Below the pieces are notes generated by a model. The model made no database searches. It saw only the letters and a program-made list of their open reading frames with translations, and had not been told where the DNA came from. A DNA stretch of 64,000 nucleotides from Spiribacter halobius (lineage in GTDB: Bacteria; Pseudomonadota; Gammaproteobacteria; Nitrococcales; Nitrococcaceae), in contig NZ_CP086615.1 of NCBI RefSeq assembly GCF_020883455.1, positions 620,001-684,000 on the forward strand. The letters are read 5' to 3'. Below are positions 50,870 to 59,462 of this stretch, one piece after another. Each line of letters opens with the position of its first letter. Position 1 is the stretch's first letter. The translations under genes and the position numbers were made by a program.

Positions 50870-52570
50870 TCAGGGCTGCTTCTCGCGCAGCGCCCGGCGC
50901 AGGACCTTGCCCACGGGCGTTTTCGGCAGCTCCGGCAGGAACTGGATCCGGCGCGGCACCTTGTAGGCGGTCAGGCTGTGCCGGCACCACTCGCGCAGGG
51001 CGTCGGGCTCGAGGTCGTTGCCGTCGGCGACGATGTAGGCCACCACCTGTTCGCCCCCTTCCATCGCCGGCTGCCCGACCACGGCGGCCTCGAGCACCCT
51101 GGGATGGGTCAGCAGCACGTTCTCCACCTCCGCCGGGAAGACGTTGAAGCCGCTGACGTCGATCATGTCCTTGCGGCGGTCCACGATGCGCAGATAGCCG
51201 CGCTCGTCGAGGACGGCGATATCGCCGGTGTGCAGCCAGCCGTCCTCCAGTGCCTGGGCGGTCTCCTGCGGGCGCTGCCAGTACCCCTGCATCACCTGCG
51301 GTCCGCGTACCAGCAGCTCGCCGGGCCGACCGGGCGCGGCCTCGGTGCCGTCATCGCCGACCAGCCGCACCTCGGTGCCGGGTAGCGGCAGTCCGATGGT
51401 GCCGAGGCGCACCTCGCCGCGGGGCGGGTTGACCGTGACCACCGGGCTCGTCTCCGAGAGCCCGTAGCCCTCGCAGATCGGGCTGCCCACGAGCGAGTGC
51501 CACTCGGTGGCCACCTGGGGATGCAGCGCGGTGCCGCCGGCGATGCTGAGATCGATGCTGGTGGGCGGGCTGGCGCGGAACCACGGCTCGCGCAGCAGGC
51601 CCTGGAACAGGGCGTTGACCCCGGAGAACTTGGTTACTGCAAAGCGCTCGAAGGCCCGCCGCAACTTCGACGGTGGCCGCGGCGAGGGGCAGAGCACGTT
51701 GTGGCAGCCCGCCGCGAAAAAGACCAGGAGGTTAAAGGTGAAGGCGAAGATGTGGTAGAGCGGCAGGGCGGTCAGGACCACGTCCTCGCCGCGGCGGATC
51801 GCCGGTCCCGCCACCGTGTCCACCTGGGCGAGATTCGCCAGCAGGTTGCCGTGGGTCAGCGCCGCGCCCCTGGCGACCCCGGTGGTGCCGCCGGTGTACT
51901 GGAGCAGGGCGAGGTCCTGCGGGGTCAGGCTCACCGTCTGCAGCGGGTACCGGGCACCGCGCCGCAGCGCCTGCCGGAAGGGGGCTGCGCCCGCTGGCTG
52001 AGGCGGGCGCTCGCGGCGGACATGGCGCAGCACCGCATGCACCAGCCAGCGTCGGGGGGGCGGCATCAGGTCGGCGATGCCGAGGGTGACCACCCGCTCC
52101 ACCGCGGTGCCCTCGAGGGCCTCGGCGAGCTTGTCGGCGAACAGGTCGATGATCACCAGCACGCGGGCGCCGGCGTCGGTGAGCTGATGGCGCATCTCCG
52201 GCGCGGTGTAGAGCGGGTTGACGTTAACGAGCACCGCGCCGGCGCGCAGTATGCCGAAGGCGGCCACGGGATAGCCGAGGCAGTTCGGCGTCTGCACCGC
52301 GACCCGGTCACCGGGACGGATGCCGGCGTCATGCTGCAGCCAGGCGGCGAAGGCGTCGGCCAGACGGTCGACGGTAGCGAAATCGAGGGTGCCGGTAAGG
52401 CCGTTGTCGAGGCACACGGAGAACGCCGGGGCGCGTGAGTAGCGCTGCGCCGTGCCGCGCACGAGCTCATCCAGGCTCGCCTCGGCCCGCGGGCGGAACG
52501 GCTCGTCGTAGCCGCCCACGGCACGCGAGGGTGCCGATGCGCCCGCCATGGGTTGCTCGACGCCGGTCAT
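50870..52570 (-). CDS. fadD: Long-chain fatty acid-CoA ligase family protein
   Basis: AMP-forming acyl-CoA synthetase, expected to activate fatty acids. The 566-residue product has PLYTAPEMRHQLTDAGARVL, the P-loop-like LLQYTGGTTGVARGAALTHGN (A3), ALPLYHIFAF, YGLSETSPVV, GWLHTGDIAVLDERGYLRIVDRRKDMI (A7/A8), and the A10 lysine in KTPVGKVLRRALRE. Length matches FadD. Exact substrate is not determinable. It is convergent with the HDOD gene and divergent from pabB. Confidence 0.9.
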   Translation of the reverse strand: MTGVEQPMAGASAPSRAVGGYDEPFRPRAEASLDELVRGTAQRYSRAPAFSVCLDNGLTGTLDFATVDRLADAFAAWLQHDAGIRPGDRVAVQTPNCLGYPVAAFGILRAGAVLVNVNPLYTAPEMRHQLTDAGARVLVIIDLFADKLAEALEGTAVERVVTLGIADLMPPPRRWLVHAVLRHVRRERPPQPAGAAPFRQALRRGARYPLQTVSLTPQDLALLQYTGGTTGVARGAALTHGNLLANLAQVDTVAGPAIRRGEDVVLTALPLYHIFAFTFNLLVFFAAGCHNVLCPSPRPPSKLRRAFERFAVTKFSGVNALFQGLLREPWFRASPPTSIDLSIAGGTALHPQVATEWHSLVGSPICEGYGLSETSPVVTVNPPRGEVRLGTIGLPLPGTEVRLVGDDGTEAAPGRPGELLVRGPQVMQGYWQRPQETAQALEDGWLHTGDIAVLDERGYLRIVDRRKDMIDVSGFNVFPAEVENVLLTHPRVLEAAVVGQPAMEGGEQVVAYIVADGNDLEPDALREWCRHSLTAYKVPRRIQFLPELPKTPVGKVLRRALREKQP

Positions 52571-52645
52571 GCCTTGCTCTCCTCACTCGGGGCTGCGGCG
52601 TCGCCCGCAACCCCCTGATACACTGCCCGTCTTGGCGTCCGGGCG

Positions 52646-53995
52646 ATGATCATGCACGACCATACGCTACCGTATCCATCCGATCCGGTACAGACCTTTG
52701 CCGCCCTGCGGGGCGGCTGGCCGCATGCGGTATGGCTGGACGGCGAGGCCGGCGGGCGCTTCAGCATCATGAGCGCCGATCCCCGGGAATTGCTCGTGAG
52801 CGTCGGCGGTCGCACCCGCATCACGCCGCGCGCGGGTGCCGCGCGTACGAGCGACGCAGACCCGCTGGCGCTGCTCGCCGAGCGGCTGGGGCCCAAACGC
52901 CCGGCGAGCGCGCCGCCGTTCTCTGGTGGCGCTATCGGCTACTTCGGCTACGAGCTCGGCCGGCGGTTGCAGGGGCAGCAGCCGGCGCTGCCGGATGGCC
53001 CCGAGATGGCAGTGGGCCTCTACGACTGGGCGCTGGTCATGGATCACCACGAGCGCCGGGCCTCGCTAAGGGGTGCGCCGCCAGCCGGCCTGATGGCGAC
53101 CCTGCGCGCGGGTGCCCCACCTGGGGCGGTAGGAGACTGGGCGTCCACGGGGCCGGTGGCGGCGACGCCCGGGGAGGCCGGCTACCGCGAGGCCTTCCGC
53201 CGTGTGGCGCGCTACATCCGCGACGGCGACTGCTACCAGGTCAATCTCGCGCGCCGCTTCCAGGCGCCGGTGAGCGGAGACCTCCTGGCCGCCTACCGCT
53301 CCTTCCGGCGTCTTGCCGGCGGGCCGTTCGCCGCCTACCTGGAGCTGCCAGGCGGGCCTGTGCTGAGCGGCTCGCCGGAGCGCTTCCTCGCCCTGCGCGA
53401 CGGCCAGGTGGAGACGCGGCCGATCAAGGGCACCCGGGCGCGCGGCAGCGACCCGGCGAGCGACGCCGCGGCCCGGGCGGCGCTCACCGACAGCAGCAAG
53501 GATCGGGCCGAGAACGTGATGATCGTCGATCTGCTGCGCAATGATCTTGGGCGCAGCTGTGCCACCGGCAGCATCCGGGTCCCCGAATTGTGCGCCGTGG
53601 AAAGCTTTGCCACGGTGCACCATATGGTCAGCGCGGTCACCGGTCGCCTCGCCCCCGGACGCCATGCCACCGACCTGCTGCGGGACTGCCTGCCCGGCGG
53701 CTCCATCACGGGGGCGCCCAAGTACCGGGCGATGGAGATCATCGAGGAGCTGGAAGGGGGGCCGCGTGGCGTCTACTGCGGCGCCATCGGCTACCTCGGT
53801 TTCGACGGCGCCATGGACACGAGCATCGCCATCCGCACCGCCACCGTCCGCGACGGCCGGCTCGAGTACCGGGCAGGGGGCGGCCTGGTGGCGGACTCCG
53901 AGTGTGCCGCCGAATTCGCCGAGACCGAGACCAAGGCGGCGGCCTTTCGGCGACTGATCCACGTGTCCCGTTTCGCCTGTTCCTTCTCACTCTGA
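52646..53995 (+). CDS. pabB: Aminodeoxychorismate synthase component I
   Basis: Converts chorismate and ammonia to 4-amino-4-deoxychorismate for folate synthesis, with the glutaminase PabA. The 449-residue product has the tryptophan-site region (SIMSADPRELLV), FSGGAIGYFGYELGRRL, YQVNLARRF, GSPERFL, the lysine-bearing RPIKGTRARG, ENVMIVDLLRNDLGR, and PGGSITGAPKYRAMEIIEELE, all typical of PabB. The final 11 codons (HVSRFACSFSL) overlap the outer stem of a structured repeat, so the native C terminus has been replaced. Start ATG 52646; the ATG at 52652 is an alternative. Confidence 0.92.
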   Translation: MIMHDHTLPYPSDPVQTFAALRGGWPHAVWLDGEAGGRFSIMSADPRELLVSVGGRTRITPRAGAARTSDADPLALLAERLGPKRPASAPPFSGGAIGYFGYELGRRLQGQQPALPDGPEMAVGLYDWALVMDHHERRASLRGAPPAGLMATLRAGAPPGAVGDWASTGPVAATPGEAGYREAFRRVARYIRDGDCYQVNLARRFQAPVSGDLLAAYRSFRRLAGGPFAAYLELPGGPVLSGSPERFLALRDGQVETRPIKGTRARGSDPASDAAARAALTDSSKDRAENVMIVDLLRNDLGRSCATGSIRVPELCAVESFATVHHMVSAVTGRLAPGRHATDLLRDCLPGGSITGAPKYRAMEIIEELEGGPRGVYCGAIGYLGFDGAMDTSIAIRTATVRDGRLEYRAGGGLVADSECAAEFAETETKAAAFRRLIHVSRFACSFSL

Positions 53996-54226
53996 GGCCC
54001 GCAGCGGCGCCAGCGCCAGGCGCCCCGACGACGGCGTAGCGAGGCCTACGTCGAGGAGGGGCAACGCCGCGCTGGCGCCGCTGCGGGCCTCCCTCCGGGC
54101 GTGCCGCTGCTGCGCGCTCGCGGCGTTGGCGTCGCTTGACGTGACCCGGCCACGCCGGCGCGCCGCCGCCTTGCGAGCGCGCAGCAGCGGCACGCAGAGT
54201 GAGAAGGAACTGGCGAAACGGGACAC
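53963..54226. repeat. Three-way-junction palindromic element at the pabB 3' end
   Basis: Outer stem: 53963-53994 pairs with 54195-54226 (31 of 32). Inside are two perfect hairpin stems: 53994-54016 with 54069-54091 (23 bp) and 54100-54121 with 54173-54194 (22 bp), giving a cloverleaf-like fold of 264 bases. The rest of 54227-54369 up to phaA holds only the phaA promoter/leader and no gene. No target-site duplication or transposase is seen. Confidence 0.88.
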
Positions 54227-54369
54227 TGGATGGCCGCCGAACGGCTGTGCTGCGCATCGGCAACCCCCGGCTGACGCTGATATGATGCAGTGACGCAAAA
54301 GCCGACCGAGCACGGTCGGGAGCCCATCCGGCGCCTGGCGCCGGCAGCCAAGCAACGGGGAGAGCAGCA

Positions 54370-55548
54370 ATGGAAGACGTCGTTATCGTAGCGGCCGGGC
54401 GCAGCGCGGTCGGAGCATTCGGCGGGGCGCTGGGCCAGGTGACCGCAGTGGAGCTCGGCGCGCAGGTGATCCGCGGCGTGCTCGAGCGCTCCGGCGTCGA
54501 CGGCGAGCAGGTCGAGGAGGTGATCTTCGGCCAGGTGCTCACCGCCGCCGCGGGCCAGAACCCGGCCCGCCAGGCGGCGATTCACGCCGGCCTGCCGGTG
54601 ACCTGCCCGGCCATGACCATCAACAAGGTCTGCGGCAGCGGCCTGAAGGCCACCCACCTGGCGAGCCAGGCGATCAAGCTCGGCGATGCCAGCGTCATCA
54701 TCGCCGGCGGCCAGGAGTCCATGAGCACGGCGCCCCACGCGCTGCCCAAGTCCCGCACCGGCCAGCGCATGGGTGACTGGAAGCTCGAGGACACGATGAT
54801 CAAGGACGGCCTGTGGGACGCCTTCAACGATTACCACATGGGCGTTACCGCGGAGAATCTGGTGCAGAAGCACGGCATCAGCCGCGAGGAGCAGGACGAG
54901 TTCGCGGCCCGCTCCCAGCAGCTGACGGAGGCCGCGCAGAAGGCCGGGCGCTTCCGTGACGAGATCATTCCCATCGAGATCCCGCAGCGCAAGGGCGACC
55001 CGGTCATCTTCGACGAGGACGAATTCCCGCGCCACGGCGTCACCGCCGAAGGCCTCTCCAAGCTGCGCCCCGCATTCGCGAAGGATGGCAGCGTGACTGC
55101 CGGCAACGCCTCCGGCATCAACGACGGCGCCGCTGCGCTGCTGATGATGTCCGCGAGTCAGGCCAGGGCGTTGGGCCTGGAGCCGCTGGCACGGGTGCGT
55201 GCGTACGCCAACGCCGGCGTGGAGCCATCGATCATGGGCTCCGGCCCGGTGCCGGCGACCCGCCGCTGCCTGGAGCGGGCCGGCTGGGGCATCGACGAGC
55301 TCGACCTGATCGAGGCCAACGAGGCGTTCGCCGGCCAGGCGCTGGCGGTGAGCAAGGAGCTCGGCTGGGACATGGAAAAGGTCAACGTCAATGGCGGCGC
55401 CATTGCCATCGGTCACCCGATTGGTGCCTCCGGTGCGCGCATCCTGGTGACGCTCCTCTACGAGATGCGCCGGCGGGACGTCAGCAAGGGCCTGGCGACG
55501 CTGTGCATCGGTGGCGGCCAGGGCGTCGCTCTCGCCGTCGAGCGCTAG
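54370..55548 (+). CDS. phaA: Acetyl-CoA acetyltransferase (beta-ketothiolase)
   Basis: Condenses two acetyl-CoA to acetoacetyl-CoA, the first step of PHB synthesis. The 392-residue product carries the active-site Cys88 in [35 protein letters not shown], the catalytic His (about 349) in [15 protein letters not shown], and the second Cys (about 379) in [11 protein letters not shown]. Length is standard. The ATG follows GGGGAGAG. It starts the PHA cluster, with phaR and phaB following. Its TAG stop is in a CTAG repeat. Confidence 0.94.
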   Translation: MEDVVIVAAGRSAVGAFGGALGQVTAVELGAQVIRGVLERSGVDGEQVEEVIFGQVLTAAAGQNPARQAAIHAGLPVTCPAMTINKVCGSGLKATHLASQAIKLGDASVIIAGGQESMSTAPHALPKSRTGQRMGDWKLEDTMIKDGLWDAFNDYHMGVTAENLVQKHGISREEQDEFAARSQQLTEAAQKAGRFRDEIIPIEIPQRKGDPVIFDEDEFPRHGVTAEGLSKLRPAFAKDGSVTAGNASGINDGAAALLMMSASQARALGLEPLARVRAYANAGVEPSIMGSGPVPATRRCLERAGWGIDELDLIEANEAFAGQALAVSKELGWDMEKVNVNGGAIAIGHPIGASGARILVTLLYEMRRRDVSKGLATLCIGGGQGVALAVER

Positions 55549-55643
55549 CCCGCCTTGCTTGCCGATGCGCGAAGCGAGCGCTACGCGGGCCCGCCCGCCG
55601 GATCCGCGCCCGCAGGCGTGAATCGGTGAGGAAGGCGAGCTGA
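55545..55643. repeat. CTAG-type palindromic repeat at the phaA stop
   Basis: Begins at CTAG (TAG 55546-55548 is the phaA stop) and includes gatgcgcgaagcgag, gatccgcgcccgcag and gtgaatcggtgag, which match in order the parts of the 7834-8017 element. The right end is degenerate (no CTAG). It lies between phaA and phaR. Confidence 0.72.
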
Positions 55644-55706
55644 AGACCCTTCTGCCCGGTCGGCGCGCAGCCGCCGGCCGGGCCTGGCCAGGGAACACCC
55701 GATTCC

Positions 55707-56246
55707 ATGTCTGAAACGCGGCTGATCAAGAAATATCCGAACCGCCGGCTCTACGACACGGCGATCAGCAGCTATATCACGCTGGCCGACGTCAAGCGTC
55801 TGGTGCTGGACGGCGTCGACTTCCAGGTGGTGGACGCCAAGACCCGCGCGGACCTGACCCGCACCATCCTGCTGCAGATCATCAGTGAGGAGGAGGAGGG
55901 TGGCGAGCCCATCTTCTCCAGCGAGCTGCTGGCCCAGATCATCCGTGCCTATGGCGGCAACATGCAGAACATGCTCACCAGCTATCTGGAAAAGAGCATG
56001 GAGCTGTGGTCCGAGCAGCAACGGGTGTTCCGTGAGCGCACCCGGCACTTCATGGACACCAATCCCATGCAGATGCTTACCCAGATCGCCGAGCGCAATC
56101 TCTCCATGTGGCAGGCGATGAGCGGCCTCGGCGGGGAGAAGAACGGCGAAGAGGACGAGCAGGGCGGAAAGGACGCCGGCAGCGACCGAGAGACCCCTCC
56201 GGAGTCCAAGCGCAGCAAGGGCGAGAGTCGCCGCCGACGCGGCTGA
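55707..56246 (+). CDS. phaR: Polyhydroxyalkanoate synthesis repressor PhaR
   Basis: DNA-binding and granule-binding regulator of PHA genes (phasins). The 179-residue product starts with the invariant PHB_acc N domain: LIKKYPNRRLYDTAISSYITLADVKRLV, DFQVVDAKTRADLTRTILLQII, then the PHB_acc region FSSELLAQIIRAYGGNMQNMLTSYLEKSMELW. The C-terminal tail is Glu/Arg/Gly-rich and disordered. Located between phaA and phaB, so it probably reports the level of PHB to the same operon. Confidence 0.93.
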   Translation: MSETRLIKKYPNRRLYDTAISSYITLADVKRLVLDGVDFQVVDAKTRADLTRTILLQIISEEEEGGEPIFSSELLAQIIRAYGGNMQNMLTSYLEKSMELWSEQQRVFRERTRHFMDTNPMQMLTQIAERNLSMWQAMSGLGGEKNGEEDEQGGKDAGSDRETPPESKRSKGESRRRRG

Positions 56247-56453
56247 GGCGGCTGCGCAACATCCGGCATGCTGCAGGCATGCCGGATTCCTCCGCATTGA
56301 CACCTCCCAATGCTGTCTCTATGATGCGACGCCACAATTGTGCGTCGCACAAGTTCCTGAATGCCGCCTGAAAAGCGGATTTCCGGCTCTTCCGCGGCGC
56401 GTCATCTCGGGGATGCTGCAGGGCATCCGTCCACAGGGTTCGGAGGTTGCAAC

Positions 56454-57200
56454 ATGACGGAGCGAGTCGCGCTGGTGACGGGGGGTAACGGGGGTATCGG
56501 CACGGAGATCTGCCGGCAGCTCTCCAGCGGGGGCTACCGCGTAGTGACCACCTGCGTAAACCCTGAAGCCGAAGGCGTCGAAGCCTGGGCGGCCGCTCTG
56601 CGCGAGGAAGGACACGATATCGGCTGGGTGCAGTGCAACGTCGCCGATTTCGACGCCTGCGCCCGCATGGCCACCGAGGTGGAGGCCGAGTTCGGCAGCG
56701 TCGACGTGCTGGTGAACGTGGCGGGCATCACCCGCGACGCCTTCCTGCACAAGATGGATGCGGACAACTGGCGCTCGGTGATCGACGTCAACCTGAACAG
56801 CGCCTTCAACGTGACCCGTCAGTTCGTCACCGGCATGCGCGAGCGCGGCTTCGGCCGCATCGTGAACATCTCCTCGGTGAACGGGCAGACCGGGCAGTTC
56901 GGCCAGACCAACTACTCCGCCGCCAAGGCGGGCATGCATGGCTTCACCATGGCGCTGGCGAAGGAAAGCGCGCCGAAGGGTGTCACCGTCAACACGGTCT
57001 CCCCGGGCTATGTGCGCACGTCCATGACCGACGCGATTCCGGATAAGGTGCGCGAGGCGATCATCGGCCAGATCCCCGCCGGCCGCCTCGGCGAGCCGCA
57101 GGATATCGCCCGTGCGGTGGCCTTCCTGGTGGCGGATGAGGCCGGCTACATCAACGGCGCCAACATTCCGGTGAACGGCGCGCTGTTCTGCAGCTTCTAA
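56454..57200 (+). CDS. phaB: Acetoacetyl-CoA reductase
   Basis: NADPH-dependent short-chain dehydrogenase that makes (R)-3-hydroxybutyryl-CoA, the PHA monomer. The 248-residue product has the cofactor loop VTGGNGGIGTEICRQL, NVAGITRD, the catalytic Ser-Tyr-Lys in NISSVNGQTGQFGQTNYSAAKAG, and VSPGYVRTSMTDAI. It ends in the typical GANIPVNGALF. Start ATG 56454 after CGGAGG. Confidence 0.94.
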   Translation: MTERVALVTGGNGGIGTEICRQLSSGGYRVVTTCVNPEAEGVEAWAAALREEGHDIGWVQCNVADFDACARMATEVEAEFGSVDVLVNVAGITRDAFLHKMDADNWRSVIDVNLNSAFNVTRQFVTGMRERGFGRIVNISSVNGQTGQFGQTNYSAAKAGMHGFTMALAKESAPKGVTVNTVSPGYVRTSMTDAIPDKVREAIIGQIPAGRLGEPQDIARAVAFLVADEAGYINGANIPVNGALFCSF

Positions 57201-57586
57201 GCACGCACCCGGATGGCCGGCCTGCCGACGTCAGCGGCGGCAGGCCCGGTAAGCCAAGCCGGCCGGTGTTGCAGAGCAACATCGGCCGGGGAAAAAAACG
57301 GGAGACCTGGTCTCCCCGTTGAGTCAAGGCGCTCTTCTCCTCGGACCCGTCTGATCAGGGCTCAGCTCGTCCGATTTGGAGCGCTTCGGGGGCGATGGCT
57401 GCCTTCGCTCGTGTTGTTATGGCGGCAGCCGCCTCTCCTCCTCCCGGCCGCACGCACCTGGGGTTTCCTGGTGCCTCGATCGGCACTCTCTTATCGACCC
57501 GGGCTGTGTTTACTGCTGGGCATTGTAGCTGCAGACCCCTGCTCCGCAAGGGTTTTCGTTGCTGCGTCGCAGCAGCGGCCCGGCAG
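57201..57586. other. Gene-free stretch between convergent phaB and phaC
   Basis: These 386 bases contain a terminator for the phaE-phaC operon (57292-57320, minus strand) and a nearby imperfect hairpin (ggccggtgttgc / gcaacatcggcc). I find no gene, phasin or RNA that I can support in the rest. Confidence 0.5.
57292..57320 (-). terminator. Terminator of the phaE-phaC operon
   Basis: Minus strand: acggggagac and gtctcccgt pair with one bulge, followed by seven T. It lies 267 bases past the phaC stop. Confidence 0.78.
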
Positions 57587-58624
57587 TCATTGCGCGGGCT
57601 GGTCAGGTCCAGCGGTGTGCAGCCAATCGACGAGCGCCGGATACAGCTCGCGATGGGCGCGGCCGCCGATGAAGAGCCCCAGGTGACCGCCGGGCAGGGC
57701 GTGGTCGCGGCAGGGGCCGCGCACCAGCTCCGTCACGGCCCGCGCCGCCGCCGGGGGCACCAGATGGTCGTCCAGGGCGTAGGCGTTGAATACCGGGCAG
57801 CGCACCGCCTCCGGCCGCACCGGCATGCCATCCAGACGCAGCTCGCCCTGGGCGAGGGCATTGCGCTGGTAGATGTCGCGCGCGAACTGGGCAAAGGCCT
57901 GGCCGGCCTGGTCCGGGCCGTCGTACATCCAGCGCTCCATGCGCAGGAACTCCGCGAGCGTCTCGTCGTCGGCATCGGCGAGCCGGGCGAGGCCGGCGTA
58001 GCGCTCGATGCCGAGGGCGAAAGGCTTGAGCGCGGAGAACACCGCGGCGAGGCCCGGTCCGCTCGGATTGCCCGCGGCGCCGACCAGGGCATCGAAGTCG
58101 ATGCCGCGGGCGAGCCGCGCCAGCGGGTCCCCCGGCGTGCCGGTATCCACGGGCGTGGCGAGCAGGGTAAGGCTGCGGACGCTGGCCGGTGCCAGGGCGG
58201 CATGGCAGAGGGCCAGCACGCCACCCTGGCAGACGCCGAGAAGATGCGGGCGCTGCCCGCCGTGGCGGCCGGCAATGTGCGCCACCGCCTCGGTCAGGTC
58301 GCCGAGGATGTAGTCCTCCAGGCCCAGAAACCGGCGCGCGGGACCGGGTGGATGCCAGTCCAGCAGGTACACGCTATGGCCCCCGGCAGCCAGCCGGCGC
58401 AGCACTGATCGCTCGGCGCTCAGGTCCAGCAGATGCGGCCGGTTGACCAGGGAATACACCACCAGCAGCGGGGTGGCGCCTGCCTCGCCGTAGCGGTGGA
58501 GCACCGCGTTCTCGGTCTCGCCGGCGCGCACGGCAGGGGTGACGCCCTCGCCCGGTTCCGGCAGGCGACCTAGCCGGCCGACCGCCCGGGCCAGGCGTTG
58601 CAGGGAGGCGTCCGCCGCGGTCAT
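57587..58624 (-). CDS. phaC: Class III PHA synthase subunit PhaC
   Basis: Polymerises hydroxyacyl-CoA into PHA; works as a complex with PhaE. The 345-residue length is that of class III (about 355), far below class I (about 560). The lipase-box-like nucleophile motif is GVCQGG (Cys about 132). The catalytic Asp is in YALDDHLVP and the His in GGHLGLFIGG. Other signatures: VVYSLVNRPHLLDL and LLDWHPPGPA. The ATG overlaps the phaE stop (ATGA). Class III synthases are characteristic of Chromatiales. Confidence 0.92.
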   Translation of the reverse strand: MTAADASLQRLARAVGRLGRLPEPGEGVTPAVRAGETENAVLHRYGEAGATPLLVVYSLVNRPHLLDLSAERSVLRRLAAGGHSVYLLDWHPPGPARRFLGLEDYILGDLTEAVAHIAGRHGGQRPHLLGVCQGGVLALCHAALAPASVRSLTLLATPVDTGTPGDPLARLARGIDFDALVGAAGNPSGPGLAAVFSALKPFALGIERYAGLARLADADDETLAEFLRMERWMYDGPDQAGQAFAQFARDIYQRNALAQGELRLDGMPVRPEAVRCPVFNAYALDDHLVPPAAARAVTELVRGPCRDHALPGGHLGLFIGGRAHRELYPALVDWLHTAGPDQPAQ

Positions 58625-59382
58625 TGCCCTGGGGGTTCCCCGGCCATCTCCCGGCGCAGGGCGTGGATCTCCTCGCGCAGCGCGGTGATGTCGCGGCGGT
58701 GCCGCCGACGCTGCCGCTGCAGCTCGGCGGCGAGGTCGTCCAGGCCACGCGCCGAGGGCAGGCCCAGGGCCTCGAGGCCGTCGTCGGTAATGCTGCGCAG
58801 CGTGCCCGTCAGCTCGCTCCAGCGGTTCACAAGGGCGGCCATGGCGGACTGGGTTGCGTCCTCGGCGAGCCAGCGCTCGTACCGCGGCTCGGCGGTGTCG
58901 CACCACAGCCGGGCCAGGGTGAGGGCATCGGCGTCCGGCGGTGCCTCATCCAGCGCGCGCCGGTAGGCACCGACGCATTCGCCGGTGAGCACGGTTACCC
59001 GGTCGAGGTAGGTGGCCAGGGCCGAGCGGTAAGCCTGCAGCTGCACCGGCAGGCGCGCATAGCGTTCGCTGCGCGCGCCGCCCGGCCCGAGGGGCGGCAG
59101 TCCCTCCCGTCCGAGGGGGCTGGCCTGCGCCAGGGCCTCCATGGCCTCCAGCCAGCGCGCGACCCCGGTGTGCAGTGTCTCGGCGCCGGCGTCCTGGCGC
59201 TCGCGCGCGGCTGCCAGCGCCGCTTCCACCCGCTCGGCCGCGCTCTGGCCGTCACCCGCGCGCAGCGCCTCGGCACTGTCCTCGAACAGCCGCCATACCC
59301 CGAGCGGGTCGGCGGTGTTCGGCCACAGCGCCTCCAGCATCTCGGCCCAGCTGCCCAGGCGTTCGCCGCTCTGCGCCGTCAT
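58621..59382 (-). CDS. phaE: Class III PHA synthase subunit PhaE
   Basis: Non-catalytic partner of PhaC required for activity. The 253-residue helical product has SWAEMLEALWPNTADPLGVWRLFEDSAE, RYARLPVQLQAYRSALATYLDRVTVL, DADALTLARLWCDTAEPRYERWLAEDATQSAMAALVNRWSEL, and the C-terminal coiled part LAAELQRQRRRHRRDITALREEIHALRREM, matching PhaE family segments. The stop overlaps phaC. The start MTAQSGERL is at 59382. It is the first gene of the operon. Confidence 0.88.
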   Translation of the reverse strand: MTAQSGERLGSWAEMLEALWPNTADPLGVWRLFEDSAEALRAGDGQSAAERVEAALAAARERQDAGAETLHTGVARWLEAMEALAQASPLGREGLPPLGPGGARSERYARLPVQLQAYRSALATYLDRVTVLTGECVGAYRRALDEAPPDADALTLARLWCDTAEPRYERWLAEDATQSAMAALVNRWSELTGTLRSITDDGLEALGLPSARGLDDLAAELQRQRRRHRRDITALREEIHALRREMAGEPPGQ

Positions 59383-59462
59383 GAGTGTCCCCAGCCAGAG
59401 AGGCCGACATCCTACCACTGGGCGGGTGGCCGCACCGATGCGCAGCAGCACCCGGGTGCCGG

